DNA of 48,690 nucleotides from a virus. This document shows, piece after piece, positions 16,851 through 23,509 of the stretch. The translations under genes and the position numbers were made by a program. The notes beneath the pieces are model-generated. The model had not been told where the DNA came from. It saw only the letters and a list, made by a program, of their open reading frames with translations, and searched no databases. The stretch is taken from positions 1 through 48,690 of the IMG/VR virus record IMGVR_UViG_3300008339_000095. The stretch is one strand, 5' to 3'. Numbering within the stretch: position 1 is the stretch's first letter; each line of letters opens with the position of its first letter.

Positions 16851-17071
16851 GTCTTGTCCTCCTTTTTGATCGCATCCACAATCCGCTGCGCTTCGTTATC
16901 CGACGCGCACAATCCATACACGATGCGACAGGCTCGGGCGTCCCGCATTGCTGCGACGAGGGCGGCGAAGCGTTGCAACGGCTCTTCAACGCCAGTCCAA
17001 GCCCATTCCTTACCGCCACACAATTCGTCCGAAACTTGATTGTAAATTCTGATAATGTCCTCGCGTGTCAT
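16847..17071 (-). CDS. MTREDI-type small phage protein, 74 aa
   Basis: The N-terminus MTREDIIRIYNQVSDEL and the segment LQRFAALVAAMRDA mark it as a paralog of the downstream 99-aa protein. It ends KKEDKT, where the last codons form the GGAGGACAAGAC ribosome site of the next gene. Starts and stops overlap as ATGA on both sides. No known function. Confidence 0.65.
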   Translation of the reverse strand: MTREDIIRIYNQVSDELCGGKEWAWTGVEEPLQRFAALVAAMRDARACRIVYGLCASDNEAQRIVDAIKKEDKT

Positions 17072-17298
17072 TTCCTATGCACTCCATTCCAACATTTAAT
17101 CAACTGGTCTTGTGCGTTAAGCAGGTTCCAGAAATCAGCATTCAGAGATAGTTCCATTCCACAATGCTCGTCTTTATCTTTAGTGCATTCGATGAAAAGT
17201 GTCTGCCAGTCTTTGCCGTAGCACTCAATAGTACCAGTAGCATCTAAACGCGCAGATGATCCACACATTGGACAAGGTAAAATTTCCTCGCGTGTCAT
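17068..17298 (-). CDS. Lar-like zinc protein with MTREE start, 76 aa
   Basis: After MTREEI comes LPCPMCGSSARL, then CYGKDW, FIECTKDKDEHCG and a closing KCWNGVH. This is the pattern of small Lar-type (restriction alleviation-like) phage proteins, which bind zinc through paired cysteines and normally begin directly with the LxPCPFCG motif. The extra MTREE matches the start of the two next genes, suggesting that the start region was exchanged between genes. Restriction alleviation is an inference; many Lar-like proteins are untested. Confidence 0.6.
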   Translation of the reverse strand: MTREEILPCPMCGSSARLDATGTIECYGKDWQTLFIECTKDKDEHCGMELSLNADFWNLLNAQDQLIKCWNGVHRK

Positions 17299-17588
17299 GT
17301 GTCCTCCTTTCTGATCCCGTGGAACCGCTCGGCGGCGCGCCAACCGTAACGAAATTCAGCGTGCCGCAGCCCCCACAAATTGTTATCCCAATACCATTTA
17401 TGCACCTGCTCATCCGTCGCAGGCTCCCGCTTGGCGTCCGGCTCCGCGAGCGCGGTAACTAGGGCAGCAAGAGCGGCGAGGGCGGCATAATCGTTGTCTT
17501 TCCAAAATTTATCTATGTTCTCAGGCAGCGCCACAAGTTTCACCAACTTCTCGGCAGCAGTGCGGGGCAGGGTGATTGTGTCGGTCAT
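17295..17588 (-). CDS. MTDxITLP-type small protein, 97 aa
   Basis: It begins MTDTITLPRTAAEKLVKLV, a start shared with the next gene upstream, then has an Ala-rich helix ending TALAEPD and a distinct C-terminal part (VHKWYWDNNLWG, YGWRAAERFHGI). The C-terminal segment is like several phage proteins of unknown function. ATGA overlaps join both neighbours. The shared N-terminus and different C-terminus suggest modular exchange. Confidence 0.65.
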   Translation of the reverse strand: MTDTITLPRTAAEKLVKLVALPENIDKFWKDNDYAALAALAALVTALAEPDAKREPATDEQVHKWYWDNNLWGLRHAEFRYGWRAAERFHGIRKEDT

Positions 17589-17887
17589 GTCTTGTCCTCT
17601 TCGTTCCCCGGTATCTGGCAATACGCTTCCCAATACCCGATGGCAATCTCTCTAGCGCGGTGCTTGTTCACGCCCTCGCGCATCAGGGTTACTGTCAGTC
17701 CATCCATCCACCATGCGGGGGTCTTGCTCTCCGGCTCCGGCTCCGCGAGCGCGGCGTCGAGGGCGTCTCGGAAGTTGTCCACATAATCATCGCAGTGCGG
17801 GCACCAATGGCGACCAGACTTTCCGCAAGTCAGCGCATCCCGCATTTCTTCGCCCACAGCGCGGGGCAGGGTGATGTGGTCGGTCAT
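17585..17887 (-). CDS. MTDxITLP-type small protein, 100 aa
   Basis: It opens MTDHITLPRAVGEEMRDAL, contains CPHCDDYVDNFRDALDAALAE with a CxxC pair, and ends with a different domain (WWMDGLTVTLMREGV, IAIGYWEAYC) before NEEDKT. It is a paralog of the downstream gene over the first half only. I use the ATG at 17887 because it follows the upstream stop by one base and is the counterpart of its paralog's start. Confidence 0.65.
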   Translation of the reverse strand: MTDHITLPRAVGEEMRDALTCGKSGRHWCPHCDDYVDNFRDALDAALAEPEPESKTPAWWMDGLTVTLMREGVNKHRAREIAIGYWEAYCQIPGNEEDKT

Positions 17888-17888
17888 G

Positions 17889-18068
17889 TCATTTCCCCCA
17901 GAACATCTCAAATGGAAAATTGCGTTCGGTGTAGTCGCGCTTTGCAAGGCTTGGCGCGTATTCCCACTTATAAAAGTCGGCCAACGGTAGCCCTCTGACA
18001 CTCGGCAGATACAACACTCGGCGGTAGCCAAGCCAGTTCATGAGATGCCACCAAATCCAACGGCTCAT
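17889..18068 (-). CDS. Short aromatic-rich protein, 59 aa
   Basis: This frame starts with an ATG that overlaps the previous stop as ATGA and ends one base before the next ATG, exactly filling the gap. The product begins MSRWIWWHLMNWLGYRR, rich in Trp and Arg, and ends NFPFEMFWGK. The Trp/Arg start suggests membrane-surface or nucleic-acid contact. It is just below common length cut-offs; its fit into the overlap chain is the main evidence that it is real. Confidence 0.6.
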   Translation of the reverse strand: MSRWIWWHLMNWLGYRRVLYLPSVRGLPLADFYKWEYAPSLAKRDYTERNFPFEMFWGK

Positions 18069-18424
18069 GGCATGTTCCTCCCGATCTCGGCAGCAGCGCG
18101 GACGATGGCGCGGCGGGTGGCGGCGCAGGGGTCTGCCTTTGGCGATTCGACAACATCAGCGGTGCGGTCGGCAGGGCGCAGGCTTTCATCTGGCAGCGTG
18201 TACCCGACGCGGATAAGGTCATCAAACAGGTCAAGGCTCATTTCGCACTTCACCGCCAACCGCAGCGCATCGCCGTCGTCGGTGAGGGGGTTCCAATATT
18301 TAACCTCGCCCCCGCCGCAAATCATCAGGCCACCATCGGGTGCAGCATCCAATTCCTTGCCGTCGGGTAGCGGCAGAATCCCCGCCGCCTTCGCTGCGAG
18401 TTCAAGCAATTCACGGTCGCTCAC
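18065..18424 (-). CDS. Conserved small phage protein, 119 aa
   Basis: The start is GTG (VSDRELLELAAKAAGI) within the repeated GGAGGTGGAGCCGTGAGC junction. The sequence then has MICGGGEVKYWNPLTDDGDALRLA, a segment found in many phage small proteins, and a C-terminal RRAIVRAAAEIG helix. No catalytic motif is known for this family. It is coupled to a micro-ORF upstream by GTGA. Confidence 0.7.
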   Translation of the reverse strand: MSDRELLELAAKAAGILPLPDGKELDAAPDGGLMICGGGEVKYWNPLTDDGDALRLAVKCEMSLDLFDDLIRVGYTLPDESLRPADRTADVVESPKADPCAATRRAIVRAAAEIGRNMP

Positions 18425-18498
18425 GGCTCCACCTCCTTTGATCCCCACGCCATAAACCTGCGCCAGACCCACGCTAGCATCCGTTCGAGTGCGCTCAC
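18421..18498 (-). CDS. Micro-ORF, 25 aa, between two cassette junctions
   Basis: A GTG start overlaps the upstream stop, and the reading frame ends with KEVEP and a TGA that overlaps the next GTG. The product (MSALERMLAWVWRRFMAW and so on) is a Trp/Arg-rich amphipathic helix. Both ends carry the same junction seen at neighbouring true genes, which argues that it is translated. It may instead be a remnant of a longer cassette. Confidence 0.4.
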   Translation of the reverse strand: MSALERMLAWVWRRFMAWGSKEVEP

Positions 18499-18722
18499 GG
18501 CCTCACCTCCTCTGCACGGGCGATGGCGGCGCGGGCGGCTTCCATGCGTTCGCCTTCGGTATGCGTCACATTGTCACCGGCAAACAAACGCAACGCCTCC
18601 AACAGATCCGCGTTCACGCTGTGCAGGCGGCGCAGTTCGGCGGCGGCTTCGGCAGCAAAAACGGAATCGCTCAACACCGTCAGCAAATGCGCCAGCCGCA
18701 GGGCTTCGGGTTGTTCGCTCAC
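18495..18722 (-). CDS. MSEQPEAL-family small protein, 75 aa
   Basis: The GTG start gives MSEQPEALRLAHLLTVL, then AAEAAAELRRLHSVNADLLEAL, an amphipathic coiled-coil-like pattern. This family is frequent in betaproteobacterial phages; its function is unknown. It ends AEEVRP at the repeated junction. The gene at 18877-19122 is a clear paralog with the same start and the same ELRRLH-VNA core. Confidence 0.7.
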   Translation of the reverse strand: MSEQPEALRLAHLLTVLSDSVFAAEAAAELRRLHSVNADLLEALRLFAGDNVTHTEGERMEAARAAIARAEEVRP

Positions 18723-18880
18723 GGCTTCACCTCCCGCGCCTTAAGCGCGATATTCACTCTCTCAAGCAAAAACAGCCACGGGAAAAGCACAGCAAGAATA
18801 ACGAAACCAATGGGGAGCAGCGCATACGCCACCGCAAAACCCACCTGCCGCCATACAAACTTGAGTTCTTCTTCTGTCAC
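18719..18880 (-). CDS. Small membrane protein, 53 aa
   Basis: GTG start and TGA stop both lie inside copies of the repeated junction. After MTEEELKFVWRQ come about 28 hydrophobic residues (AYALLPIGFVILAVLFPW), consistent with one long or two short transmembrane helices, and the protein ends KAREVKP. The frame fills the space between two annotated paralogs exactly. The role is unknown. Confidence 0.6.
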   Translation of the reverse strand: MTEEELKFVWRQVGFAVAYALLPIGFVILAVLFPWLFLLERVNIALKAREVKP

Positions 18881-19122
18881 GGCTTCACCTCCTCTGCCTT
18901 TTCGATGGCGGCAATGATGCTTTTCCTAAATGCGCTTCCCTCATGCAGAAACTCGGGTACGCCGTAGGGATGCACAAGGTTTAGCGTCCAAGCAACCACC
19001 TTCAACCTCTCCAACAGTTCCGCGTTCACCGCATGAAGGCGGCGCAGTTCGGCGGCTTCCGCTGCAAATCCCCGTGCATCCAAGCAGACTGCGTACCCAA
19101 GTGCGTCAGGTTGTTTGCTCAC
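18877..19122 (-). CDS. MSEQPEAL-family paralog, 81 aa
   Basis: It starts with GTG (MSKQPDALGYAVCL) and has AAEAAELRRLHAVNAELLERL, matching the 75-aa protein at 18495-18722 in start, helical core and C-terminal EEV-P tail. The central part differs (TLNLVHPYGVPEFLHEG). The pair, separated by a membrane-protein gene, supports duplication through the flanking junctions. Confidence 0.7.
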   Translation of the reverse strand: MSKQPDALGYAVCLDARGFAAEAAELRRLHAVNAELLERLKVVAWTLNLVHPYGVPEFLHEGSAFRKSIIAAIEKAEEVKP

Positions 19123-19346
19123 GGCTTCACCTCCCGCGCCCGAAGCATGGCAAAGTCGCGCATCGCTTCCTGCGCTCCGTAATCAAACTCATTGCGGTCG
19201 AACGGGTTGTCCGTGTACGAGGTCAACTCATACTCTGCGGTACCGCGAAGCAACGCCCCCGCAGCCCAGTCGTAGCCTGCGATGTGCAACTTCTCCTTAC
19301 GCCTTTCGGCGCGTTCGGCTCTCCACTTCCTGAATGCGGCAATCAC
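19119..19346 (-). CDS. Small hypothetical protein, 75 aa
   Basis: A GTG start gives MIAAFRKWRAERAERRKEK, a strongly basic helix, followed by an acidic, aromatic part (YELTSYTDNPFDRNEFDYG) and an ending LRAREVKP in the junction. The charge split suggests a nucleic-acid or protein-binding role. No family name is known to me. Confidence 0.6.
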   Translation of the reverse strand: MIAAFRKWRAERAERRKEKLHIAGYDWAAGALLRGTAEYELTSYTDNPFDRNEFDYGAQEAMRDFAMLRAREVKP

Positions 19347-19555
19347 GGCTTCAACTCCCGCTTGTCACGCGACCGCAGCATGGCGTCGGCGTATTGGTAA
19401 GCCTGCCAAGAAGCCGTTTCAGCGTCTAAACCGTCAACCGATATCAACCCCGCCAACGCCTGCCCCGCGAACCAGTCGCGCAGGGGGATGCCTTGCACGG
19501 CGACATGGTAGTGCGTAACCGGAGACAGCGAACTGCCGTCGTTGATGTTGCTCAT
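19343..19555 (-). CDS. LRDWFAGQAL-family small phage protein, 70 aa
   Basis: The motif IPLRDWFAGQALAGLISV followed by QAYQYADAMLRSRD is a pattern I associate with numerous phages and prophages of Proteobacteria; function is unknown. ATG start, with the upstream stop overlapping as ATGA. It ends KRELKP in a near copy of the repeated junction. Confidence 0.75.
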   Translation of the reverse strand: MSNINDGSSLSPVTHYHVAVQGIPLRDWFAGQALAGLISVDGLDAETASWQAYQYADAMLRSRDKRELKP

Positions 19556-19764
19556 CGTTGTCTCTCCATGCGCTCCATCTCACTGCTCAGGGCATCCAAG
19601 TCAGCGCGGAGGTTCTTCACAACCTCACGCAGTTCCTCCGACTCTTTGGCGTACTTGTAGCACCGCTCACGCAGTTGCCGGATCTCGGCGCGGTACTCTG
19701 TCGGAGTATGCGCCATCTTGTCCCACTCGTCATCGAACAGGTCAGGTTGATATTGCGTGGTCAT
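19552..19764 (-). CDS. Coiled-coil small protein, 70 aa
   Basis: From about residue 25 to the end the protein is a heptad-rich coiled coil (EELREVVKNLRADLDALSSE). The N-terminus QPDLFDDEWDKMAHTP is acidic. ATG follows the upstream stop by one base with AGGGGGG as ribosome site. It may oligomerise or pair with the next coiled-coil protein encoded upstream. Confidence 0.6.
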   Translation of the reverse strand: MTTQYQPDLFDDEWDKMAHTPTEYRAEIRQLRERCYKYAKESEELREVVKNLRADLDALSSEMERMERQR

Positions 19765-19765
19765 G

Positions 19766-20005
19766 TCATGCCCCCCTTGAAATGGTCAGTGCGTGTAGCG
19801 CAAGGATGATGAACGCGATGAGGGTCACGGCAAACGCGATCCCCAAGAAAATCGTGGTGCTATCTGCTTCTTCCAGCCGGTGCTTCATTTCCCGCAGTTC
19901 CATGTCCTTACGACAGATCGCATCACGCAGGTCATAGTTATCGCGCCGCAGTTCCTTGATCTCCCGGTTCTTGCGGTCGAGGGTGTATTCGCTCGGTCTT
20001 TCCAC
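19766..20005 (-). CDS. Coiled-coil membrane-anchored protein, 79 aa
   Basis: GTG start with AGGAGG upstream. Residues 10-47 form a charged coiled coil (REIKELRRDNYDLRDAI); residues about 50-73 are one transmembrane helix (TTIFLGIAFAVTLIAFII). The layout resembles small spanin-like or superinfection proteins, but it lies among early genes and has no lipobox. Function unknown. Confidence 0.6.
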   Translation of the reverse strand: MERPSEYTLDRKNREIKELRRDNYDLRDAICRKDMELREMKHRLEEADSTTIFLGIAFAVTLIAFIILALHALTISRGA

Positions 20006-20017
20006 AGTGAATCCTCC

Positions 20018-20140
20018 TTACCAATAGTCCCCACCTGTCCTCTTGCGTGAACAGGCCCAGTTGGGAGGGGGGACACGCCCCCACTCCCGTTTAGCATCGG
20101 CCTTTCGTGTGAGCCACCACCACCTGATGGCCCGGAACAT
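20018..20140 (-). CDS. Basic Trp-rich short protein, 40 aa
   Basis: The ATG overlaps the DUF3310 gene stop as TGATG, the same coupling seen at polA. The product starts MFRAIRWWWLTRKADAKREW and ends RTGGDYW; it is strongly basic and rich in Trp. It fills the gap to the next gene, leaving 12 bases for that gene's ribosome site. I found no relative from memory. Confidence 0.5.
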   Translation of the reverse strand: MFRAIRWWWLTRKADAKREWGRVPPPNWACSRKRTGGDYW

Positions 20141-20625
20141 CACGCACCCTTCCGTGTAGCGATCTCACGGTCGAGATACCACTTGGCCTTCTCAAGGTCG
20201 GTGATGGGGTCACCGTCCACCTTCTTCCCGGCACGGCTGAGGTACTTCACCACATTGCCAAGACGATAGTTGAGGTCCTTGGCTTCGATGAAGTCGATGG
20301 TCTCGATGCCCCCTGCCGTGTAGTGTGGCGGGCTGTTGACGGGGTCGATCTTCTTGTCGGTCTGGGGAATCTCAGCCTCTGCCGGGAGGTCCACCCACTT
20401 GAACATCTCACCGCTCTCACGGATGGATTCCAACTTCGTCTCTAACGGCTTCCACTCGATGCGGTTCTCCTTCTTCCCCGCCTTCTTCTTGGCGGGCTTC
20501 TTCTTGTTGGCCTTCCACCGCGTGACGTACACGTACGACTTCGACACGCCGAACTTCTTGGCCACCGTCGCAGCGTCCTGACCAGCAGCCAGAGCAGCGA
20601 GGATCTTCTCTTTCTTCGTCTTCAT
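20140..20625 (-). CDS. HTH + DUF3310 protein (T7 gp1.7-like C-terminus), 161 aa
   Basis: The C-terminal half, DPVNSPPHYTAGGIETIDFI through YRLGNVVKYLSRAGKK and DLEKAKWYLDREI, is a clear DUF3310 domain, the domain found in T7 gp1.7 nucleotide kinase. The N-terminal 40 residues (ILAALAAGQDAATVAKKFGV, then SKSYVYVTRW) are a resolvase-like helix-turn-helix followed by a Lys-rich linker (KKKPAKKKAGKK). The combination suggests a DNA-binding protein or regulated enzyme. The start is ATG, overlapping the VRR-NUC stop as ATGA. Confidence 0.85.
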   Translation of the reverse strand: MKTKKEKILAALAAGQDAATVAKKFGVSKSYVYVTRWKANKKKPAKKKAGKKENRIEWKPLETKLESIRESGEMFKWVDLPAEAEIPQTDKKIDPVNSPPHYTAGGIETIDFIEAKDLNYRLGNVVKYLSRAGKKVDGDPITDLEKAKWYLDREIATRKGA

Positions 20626-20903
20626 TTTTCCAACTCCTTGCGTAGGGTCTCTACGTTTGTTTCATCGATCACTAATGCGACTCCACCCGCCTTGCGGATG
20701 TCATCGAGGTGCTTCAACTGAAGCGCGGTGGGCTTACCACCGTTTGCCTTGCACTCTATACCATAGAATCTCCCGTTGTGACAAACCAAGTAATCAGGGA
20801 CGCCGCTGTTGCCGTAGCCCCCGGTCACTGGCATCGAATAGTACGCGCCGAGATCAAGCAGTATCTTCTTCACCTTCGCTTTGACCTTGCTCTCTGGAGT
20901 CAT
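20622..20903 (-). CDS. VRR-NUC domain nuclease, 93 aa
   Basis: The whole protein is one VRR-NUC (PD-(D/E)XK) domain: N-terminal Glu helix (TPESKVKAKVKKIL), core GVPDYLVCHNGRFYGIECKA with Asp and Glu-x-Lys catalytic residues, and the helix TALQLKHLDDIRKAGG. Stand-alone phage VRR-NUC proteins act on branched DNA or nick DNA during replication. A perfect palindrome lies 19 bp upstream of the ATG. Confidence 0.9.
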   Translation of the reverse strand: MTPESKVKAKVKKILLDLGAYYSMPVTGGYGNSGVPDYLVCHNGRFYGIECKANGGKPTALQLKHLDDIRKAGGVALVIDETNVETLRKELEK

Positions 20904-20922
20904 GTTCCCTCATGTAGCGCAG

Positions 20923-20938
20923 CGTATTATTTAATACG
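20923..20938. repeat. 16-bp palindrome CGTATT-ATTT-AATACG
   Basis: Perfect arms, located in the 41-nt gap upstream of the VRR-NUC start. It is the farthest of the start-associated copies (19 bp from the ATG). Confidence 0.85.
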
Positions 20939-20944
20939 CTGTAC

Positions 20945-21289
20945 TTAATCATAAGGTGGCTCCTTAAGCAACTTATCGACCGCTTCATCAGGCAATATCA
21001 AGATGTATTCGGTCTTGGACAACATCCACCCGATGTGCTTGCACTCCTTGGGGTACCAGATCGGGCATACATTCTTATTGACTACGGTATTCCTCCAGTC
21101 TTTCATCACCTCAAGTATCGGTTCCCAGTCAAACGCATGCACCATCGCAAGTTGTAGTCTCAGACAATCCGGCAGGTTGTCGAGCGGGAAGATACGGACT
21201 ATCGTGCCTTGTAATCCTTGTGATGGGCTGGGTTCGCTCCGAAGACCTACGCGGAGATTCCCGTCTTGTATATACGCATAGACATTCAC
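20945..21289 (-). CDS. Hypothetical protein, 114 aa
   Basis: The N-terminal part is beta-like (MNVYAYIQDGNLRVGL, GTIVRIFPLDN); the C-terminal part has CPIWYPKECKHIGWML and a helical tail. I recognise no domain. It is followed closely by the palindrome and the VRR-NUC gene, so it may be co-regulated with DNA metabolism genes. Confidence 0.55.
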   Translation of the reverse strand: MNVYAYIQDGNLRVGLRSEPSPSQGLQGTIVRIFPLDNLPDCLRLQLAMVHAFDWEPILEVMKDWRNTVVNKNVCPIWYPKECKHIGWMLSKTEYILILPDEAVDKLLKEPPYD

Positions 21290-21292
21290 GAC

Positions 21293-22276
21293 TCACCTCG
21301 GCAGGAGCAGCGTCGAGTTATCCATACTGGCCCCGATGTCTGCCCAGATCTCATGGAAGACGGAAGGGAAAAGCGCATCCGAGTTCCTGTGTGCTTTTAG
21401 CATCAGCAGAGCGTAGTCAACTTCACAACGGTACTCTTCGGGGATAGCCTCATGAGACGGGTACCACTTGGGTGCGATGTCAAACGTCGCAAGATTGTGG
21501 GTGTGATACCACGGCAGCGCGGAGCCACGCTTATAAAGATCGAGGGCTTTTACCGCACCCTCAGAACTGAGTCCGCCTAGTACCACGCCACCGTTGATGT
21601 CCGGGATATATGCCCATTTGCCGTTGCCAAACATGTCCTTGACCCGATCAACAGCCTCGTCGAACTTGGCGGTCATGTGGGTATACGCCGCGTATCTGTC
21701 CTCAAATTCGGTTCTCATATCGCATGACATTTCAGACATGGAGGCTTTACCCATCACTACGTCCGACAGGAACGCCGTGACAGGTTTGGACAGTTCGATC
21801 TCGGGACGTCGAGACACCCCGGCCCCCATAATCCTGTCTATTGACTGGTCAAGCGTATACCGCACTGCACTAGAAACACTGTGGTCTGCTTCTTTAACCG
21901 TTTCACGGATCCGATACGCGGGATGCTCTGTATCTTTAAGCAGTTTGTTACGGATGTAACCAGAACTCTTGGACTTGATCCAGCAAGCCCCGATCGCGTC
22001 TTCAGTGCTGCGTATGGGGTGACACACTTCAAATTCGTCGCCGTCGTAGGTGATAACCGCTACCATGAACCCGTTCACCGTCAGGATGTTAGCGCGATGA
22101 ACTCTACGAAAGTCTTTCGTGATCTTACCGATCCGGGTCTGCTTGTTGCATGCGCTGTAGATAGCCGCTGCGATGGGGAACAGTTGCGAAGATGCGAACT
22201 CTCGCATGGTCTCCGGGGTGTGCTGACCCTCAAGGAACATCTCTTCGATATTGAAAGCAGTCTTTGACTTGCGCAT
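21293..22276 (-). CDS. Hypothetical protein, 327 aa
   Basis: The start MRKSKTAFNIEEMFLEGQHT has AGAGGT upstream; a longer frame upstream lies over the neighbouring gene and has no ribosome site. The protein is mixed alpha/beta with segments ANILTVNGFMVAVITYDGDE, AIGACWIKSKSSGYIRNKLL and LPWYHTHNLATFDIAP, the last ending in a His-x-His-like stretch. No family can be named. It is one of the few mid-size proteins in this block, likely an early host-takeover or DNA-metabolism factor; this is only inference. Confidence 0.6.
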   Translation of the reverse strand: MRKSKTAFNIEEMFLEGQHTPETMREFASSQLFPIAAAIYSACNKQTRIGKITKDFRRVHRANILTVNGFMVAVITYDGDEFEVCHPIRSTEDAIGACWIKSKSSGYIRNKLLKDTEHPAYRIRETVKEADHSVSSAVRYTLDQSIDRIMGAGVSRRPEIELSKPVTAFLSDVVMGKASMSEMSCDMRTEFEDRYAAYTHMTAKFDEAVDRVKDMFGNGKWAYIPDINGGVVLGGLSSEGAVKALDLYKRGSALPWYHTHNLATFDIAPKWYPSHEAIPEEYRCEVDYALLMLKAHRNSDALFPSVFHEIWADIGASMDNSTLLLPR

Positions 22277-22287
22277 ATCTATACCTC

Positions 22288-22485
22288 TTAGCGTTTGTGT
22301 TGATCCGTACCGTCGAGCCACACCTCGACCCTGCCGCCCCATGCGGAGTCGGAGCCATGCTCCGTCTTGAACTCCCCGCGCTTGGCGTACACATGCCACT
22401 CCTTGCCCGTCATCCGCAGTTGCTTGTCGGTGTTGTAGTCCCATCCGTAGAACTTGGTGCGTGGTGGAAGGCATAGGGTCTTCAT
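22288..22485 (-). CDS. Small hypothetical protein, 65 aa
   Basis: ATG follows the upstream stop by one base (TGACATG). The sequence MKTLCLPPRTKFYGWDYNTD and KEWHVYAKRGEFKTEHG is beta-strand-like and polar. It could be a small single-domain binding protein; no known relative. Confidence 0.55.
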   Translation of the reverse strand: MKTLCLPPRTKFYGWDYNTDKQLRMTGKEWHVYAKRGEFKTEHGSDSAWGGRVEVWLDGTDQHKR

Positions 22486-22486
22486 G

Positions 22487-22654
22487 TCACTTCTCATCCT
22501 CTATGAATTTGAACGCTGATACATCTTTGTTCTTGACGCACTCTTCCAAATATTCGAGCAGGTCAAGTTCGACCAACTCCTTGGAGAGACCACCAGCATG
22601 CATCGTGAACGTGATGGTGTAGTCCGTGTATCCCGGTATGTAATCCTTGTTCAT
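22487..22654 (-). CDS. Small hypothetical protein, 55 aa
   Basis: The ATG overlaps the upstream stop as TGATG with GGAGGAAG as ribosome site. The protein (MNKDYIPGYTDYTITFTMHA) has two short beta strands and an acidic helix (VELDLLEYLEECV). Function unknown. Confidence 0.55.
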   Translation of the reverse strand: MNKDYIPGYTDYTITFTMHAGGLSKELVELDLLEYLEECVKNKDVSAFKFIEDEK

Positions 22655-23091
22655 CACTTCCTCCCCTCGACCTTGTTGATGGTGGCATGACATTTTTCAA
22701 TCACCGTCAACTTCTGCGGATCGATGAAATCGCGCTCAAGCATCCAGACGGCTGACTTCAATGTCTTCAACATCTCCTCGGCGTGGTCTTTCACGCTGGT
22801 CTGTCGTCTGTACGCTTCCTTGAGCAGGGTGGCGGCTTCGTCAAACCGTTCGTTGAATATGAGGGATACGAGAGTAGACGGGTTCTCCGTTGCTTCCTCA
22901 AAGGAATAATCTTTGCCCTCGGAATAGCAGATGACTGAGCCATCCAACGCCCCACTCCTCTTGTTCAGGCTGAGAGTCTTGCGCCACTCGCTGCCGTCAG
23001 GGCAGGTGACGTAGATGTTCACGTCAAGGTAGTCCATCCCGTTGTCATAGACTTCGGTGTCGATGACGCTCGTATAGGTCTTGTTGGTCAT
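22654..23091 (-). CDS. Hypothetical protein, 145 aa
   Basis: The N-terminal half is a beta-rich domain (YTSVIDTEVYDNGMDYLDV, CPDGSEWRKTLSL); the C-terminal half is helical (FDEAATLLKEAYRRQT, AEEMLKTLKSAVWMLER). ATGA overlap with the upstream gene. No domain recognised. Confidence 0.6.
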   Translation of the reverse strand: MTNKTYTSVIDTEVYDNGMDYLDVNIYVTCPDGSEWRKTLSLNKRSGALDGSVICYSEGKDYSFEEATENPSTLVSLIFNERFDEAATLLKEAYRRQTSVKDHAEEMLKTLKSAVWMLERDFIDPQKLTVIEKCHATINKVEGRK

Positions 23092-23279
23092 GACTTGATC
23101 TCCTCTTTGATTATCTCTTTGGTGCCATCGGAGTATTTCAACTCAATGCCATCCTTGATAAAGTTTTCCATCTGCTTGCCGTGGTCATCACACGCTTGGC
23201 ATAGCATCAACCCCCCAAATCCAAAGTCGATAAGTTGCGTAGAACTTTCGCCGCAAGCGATACATTTTTTCTCGCTCAT
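23088..23279 (-). CDS. Zinc-ribbon small protein, 63 aa
   Basis: Two CxxC knuckles (KKCIACGES and LCQACDDHG), 20 residues apart, form a treble-clef/zinc-ribbon site. The C-terminus is charged (GTKEIIKEEIK). ATG has GGAGGACGAAAC upstream, a variant of the repeated junction. A DNA- or protein-binding adaptor is likely. Confidence 0.65.
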   Translation of the reverse strand: MSEKKCIACGESSTQLIDFGFGGLMLCQACDDHGKQMENFIKDGIELKYSDGTKEIIKEEIKS

Positions 23280-23509
23280 GTTTCGTCCTCCTTCACATAG
23301 TATTCGGTCAGGGTCATGTCCTTCTCGACCTTGAGAAAGACAGGTCGTGCGAGGTAGTGCTTCATGACAATCCACCTTCCGGGCTTGAGAACTAACTCCA
23401 TATCGCCCTTGTTGTTCACGATCTCCCAGTAGATGAAGTTCATGCAGTTGATGTACCCACGGGTCAACTCCTCGGCCTTGGTGCGAGTGATGTACTTGGT
23501 GTTGCTCAC
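23276..23509 (-). CDS. Small hypothetical protein, 77 aa
   Basis: GTG start within a perfect copy of the GGAGGTGAAGCCGTG junction. The protein is mixed (TRGYINCMNFIYWEIV, MELVLKPGRWIVMKHYL) and ends YYVKEDET. It overlaps both neighbours by four bases. Function unknown. Confidence 0.55.
   Translation of the reverse strand: MSNTKYITRTKAEELTRGYINCMNFIYWEIVNNKGDMELVLKPGRWIVMKHYLARPVFLKVEKDMTLTEYYVKEDET

Larger units (their letters stand above)
18422..19358 (-). repeat. Repeated gene junction GGAGGTGAAGCCGTG (six copies)
   Basis: The 15-mer CACGGCTTCACCTCC (plus strand) is perfect at 18720-18734, 18878-18892 and 19120-19134, with near copies at 18422, 18496 and 19344. On the minus strand it encodes the last residues (E-V-K-P) of one gene, the ribosome site, the stop and the GTG start of the next. 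A further perfect copy lies at 23507. Confidence 0.85.
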
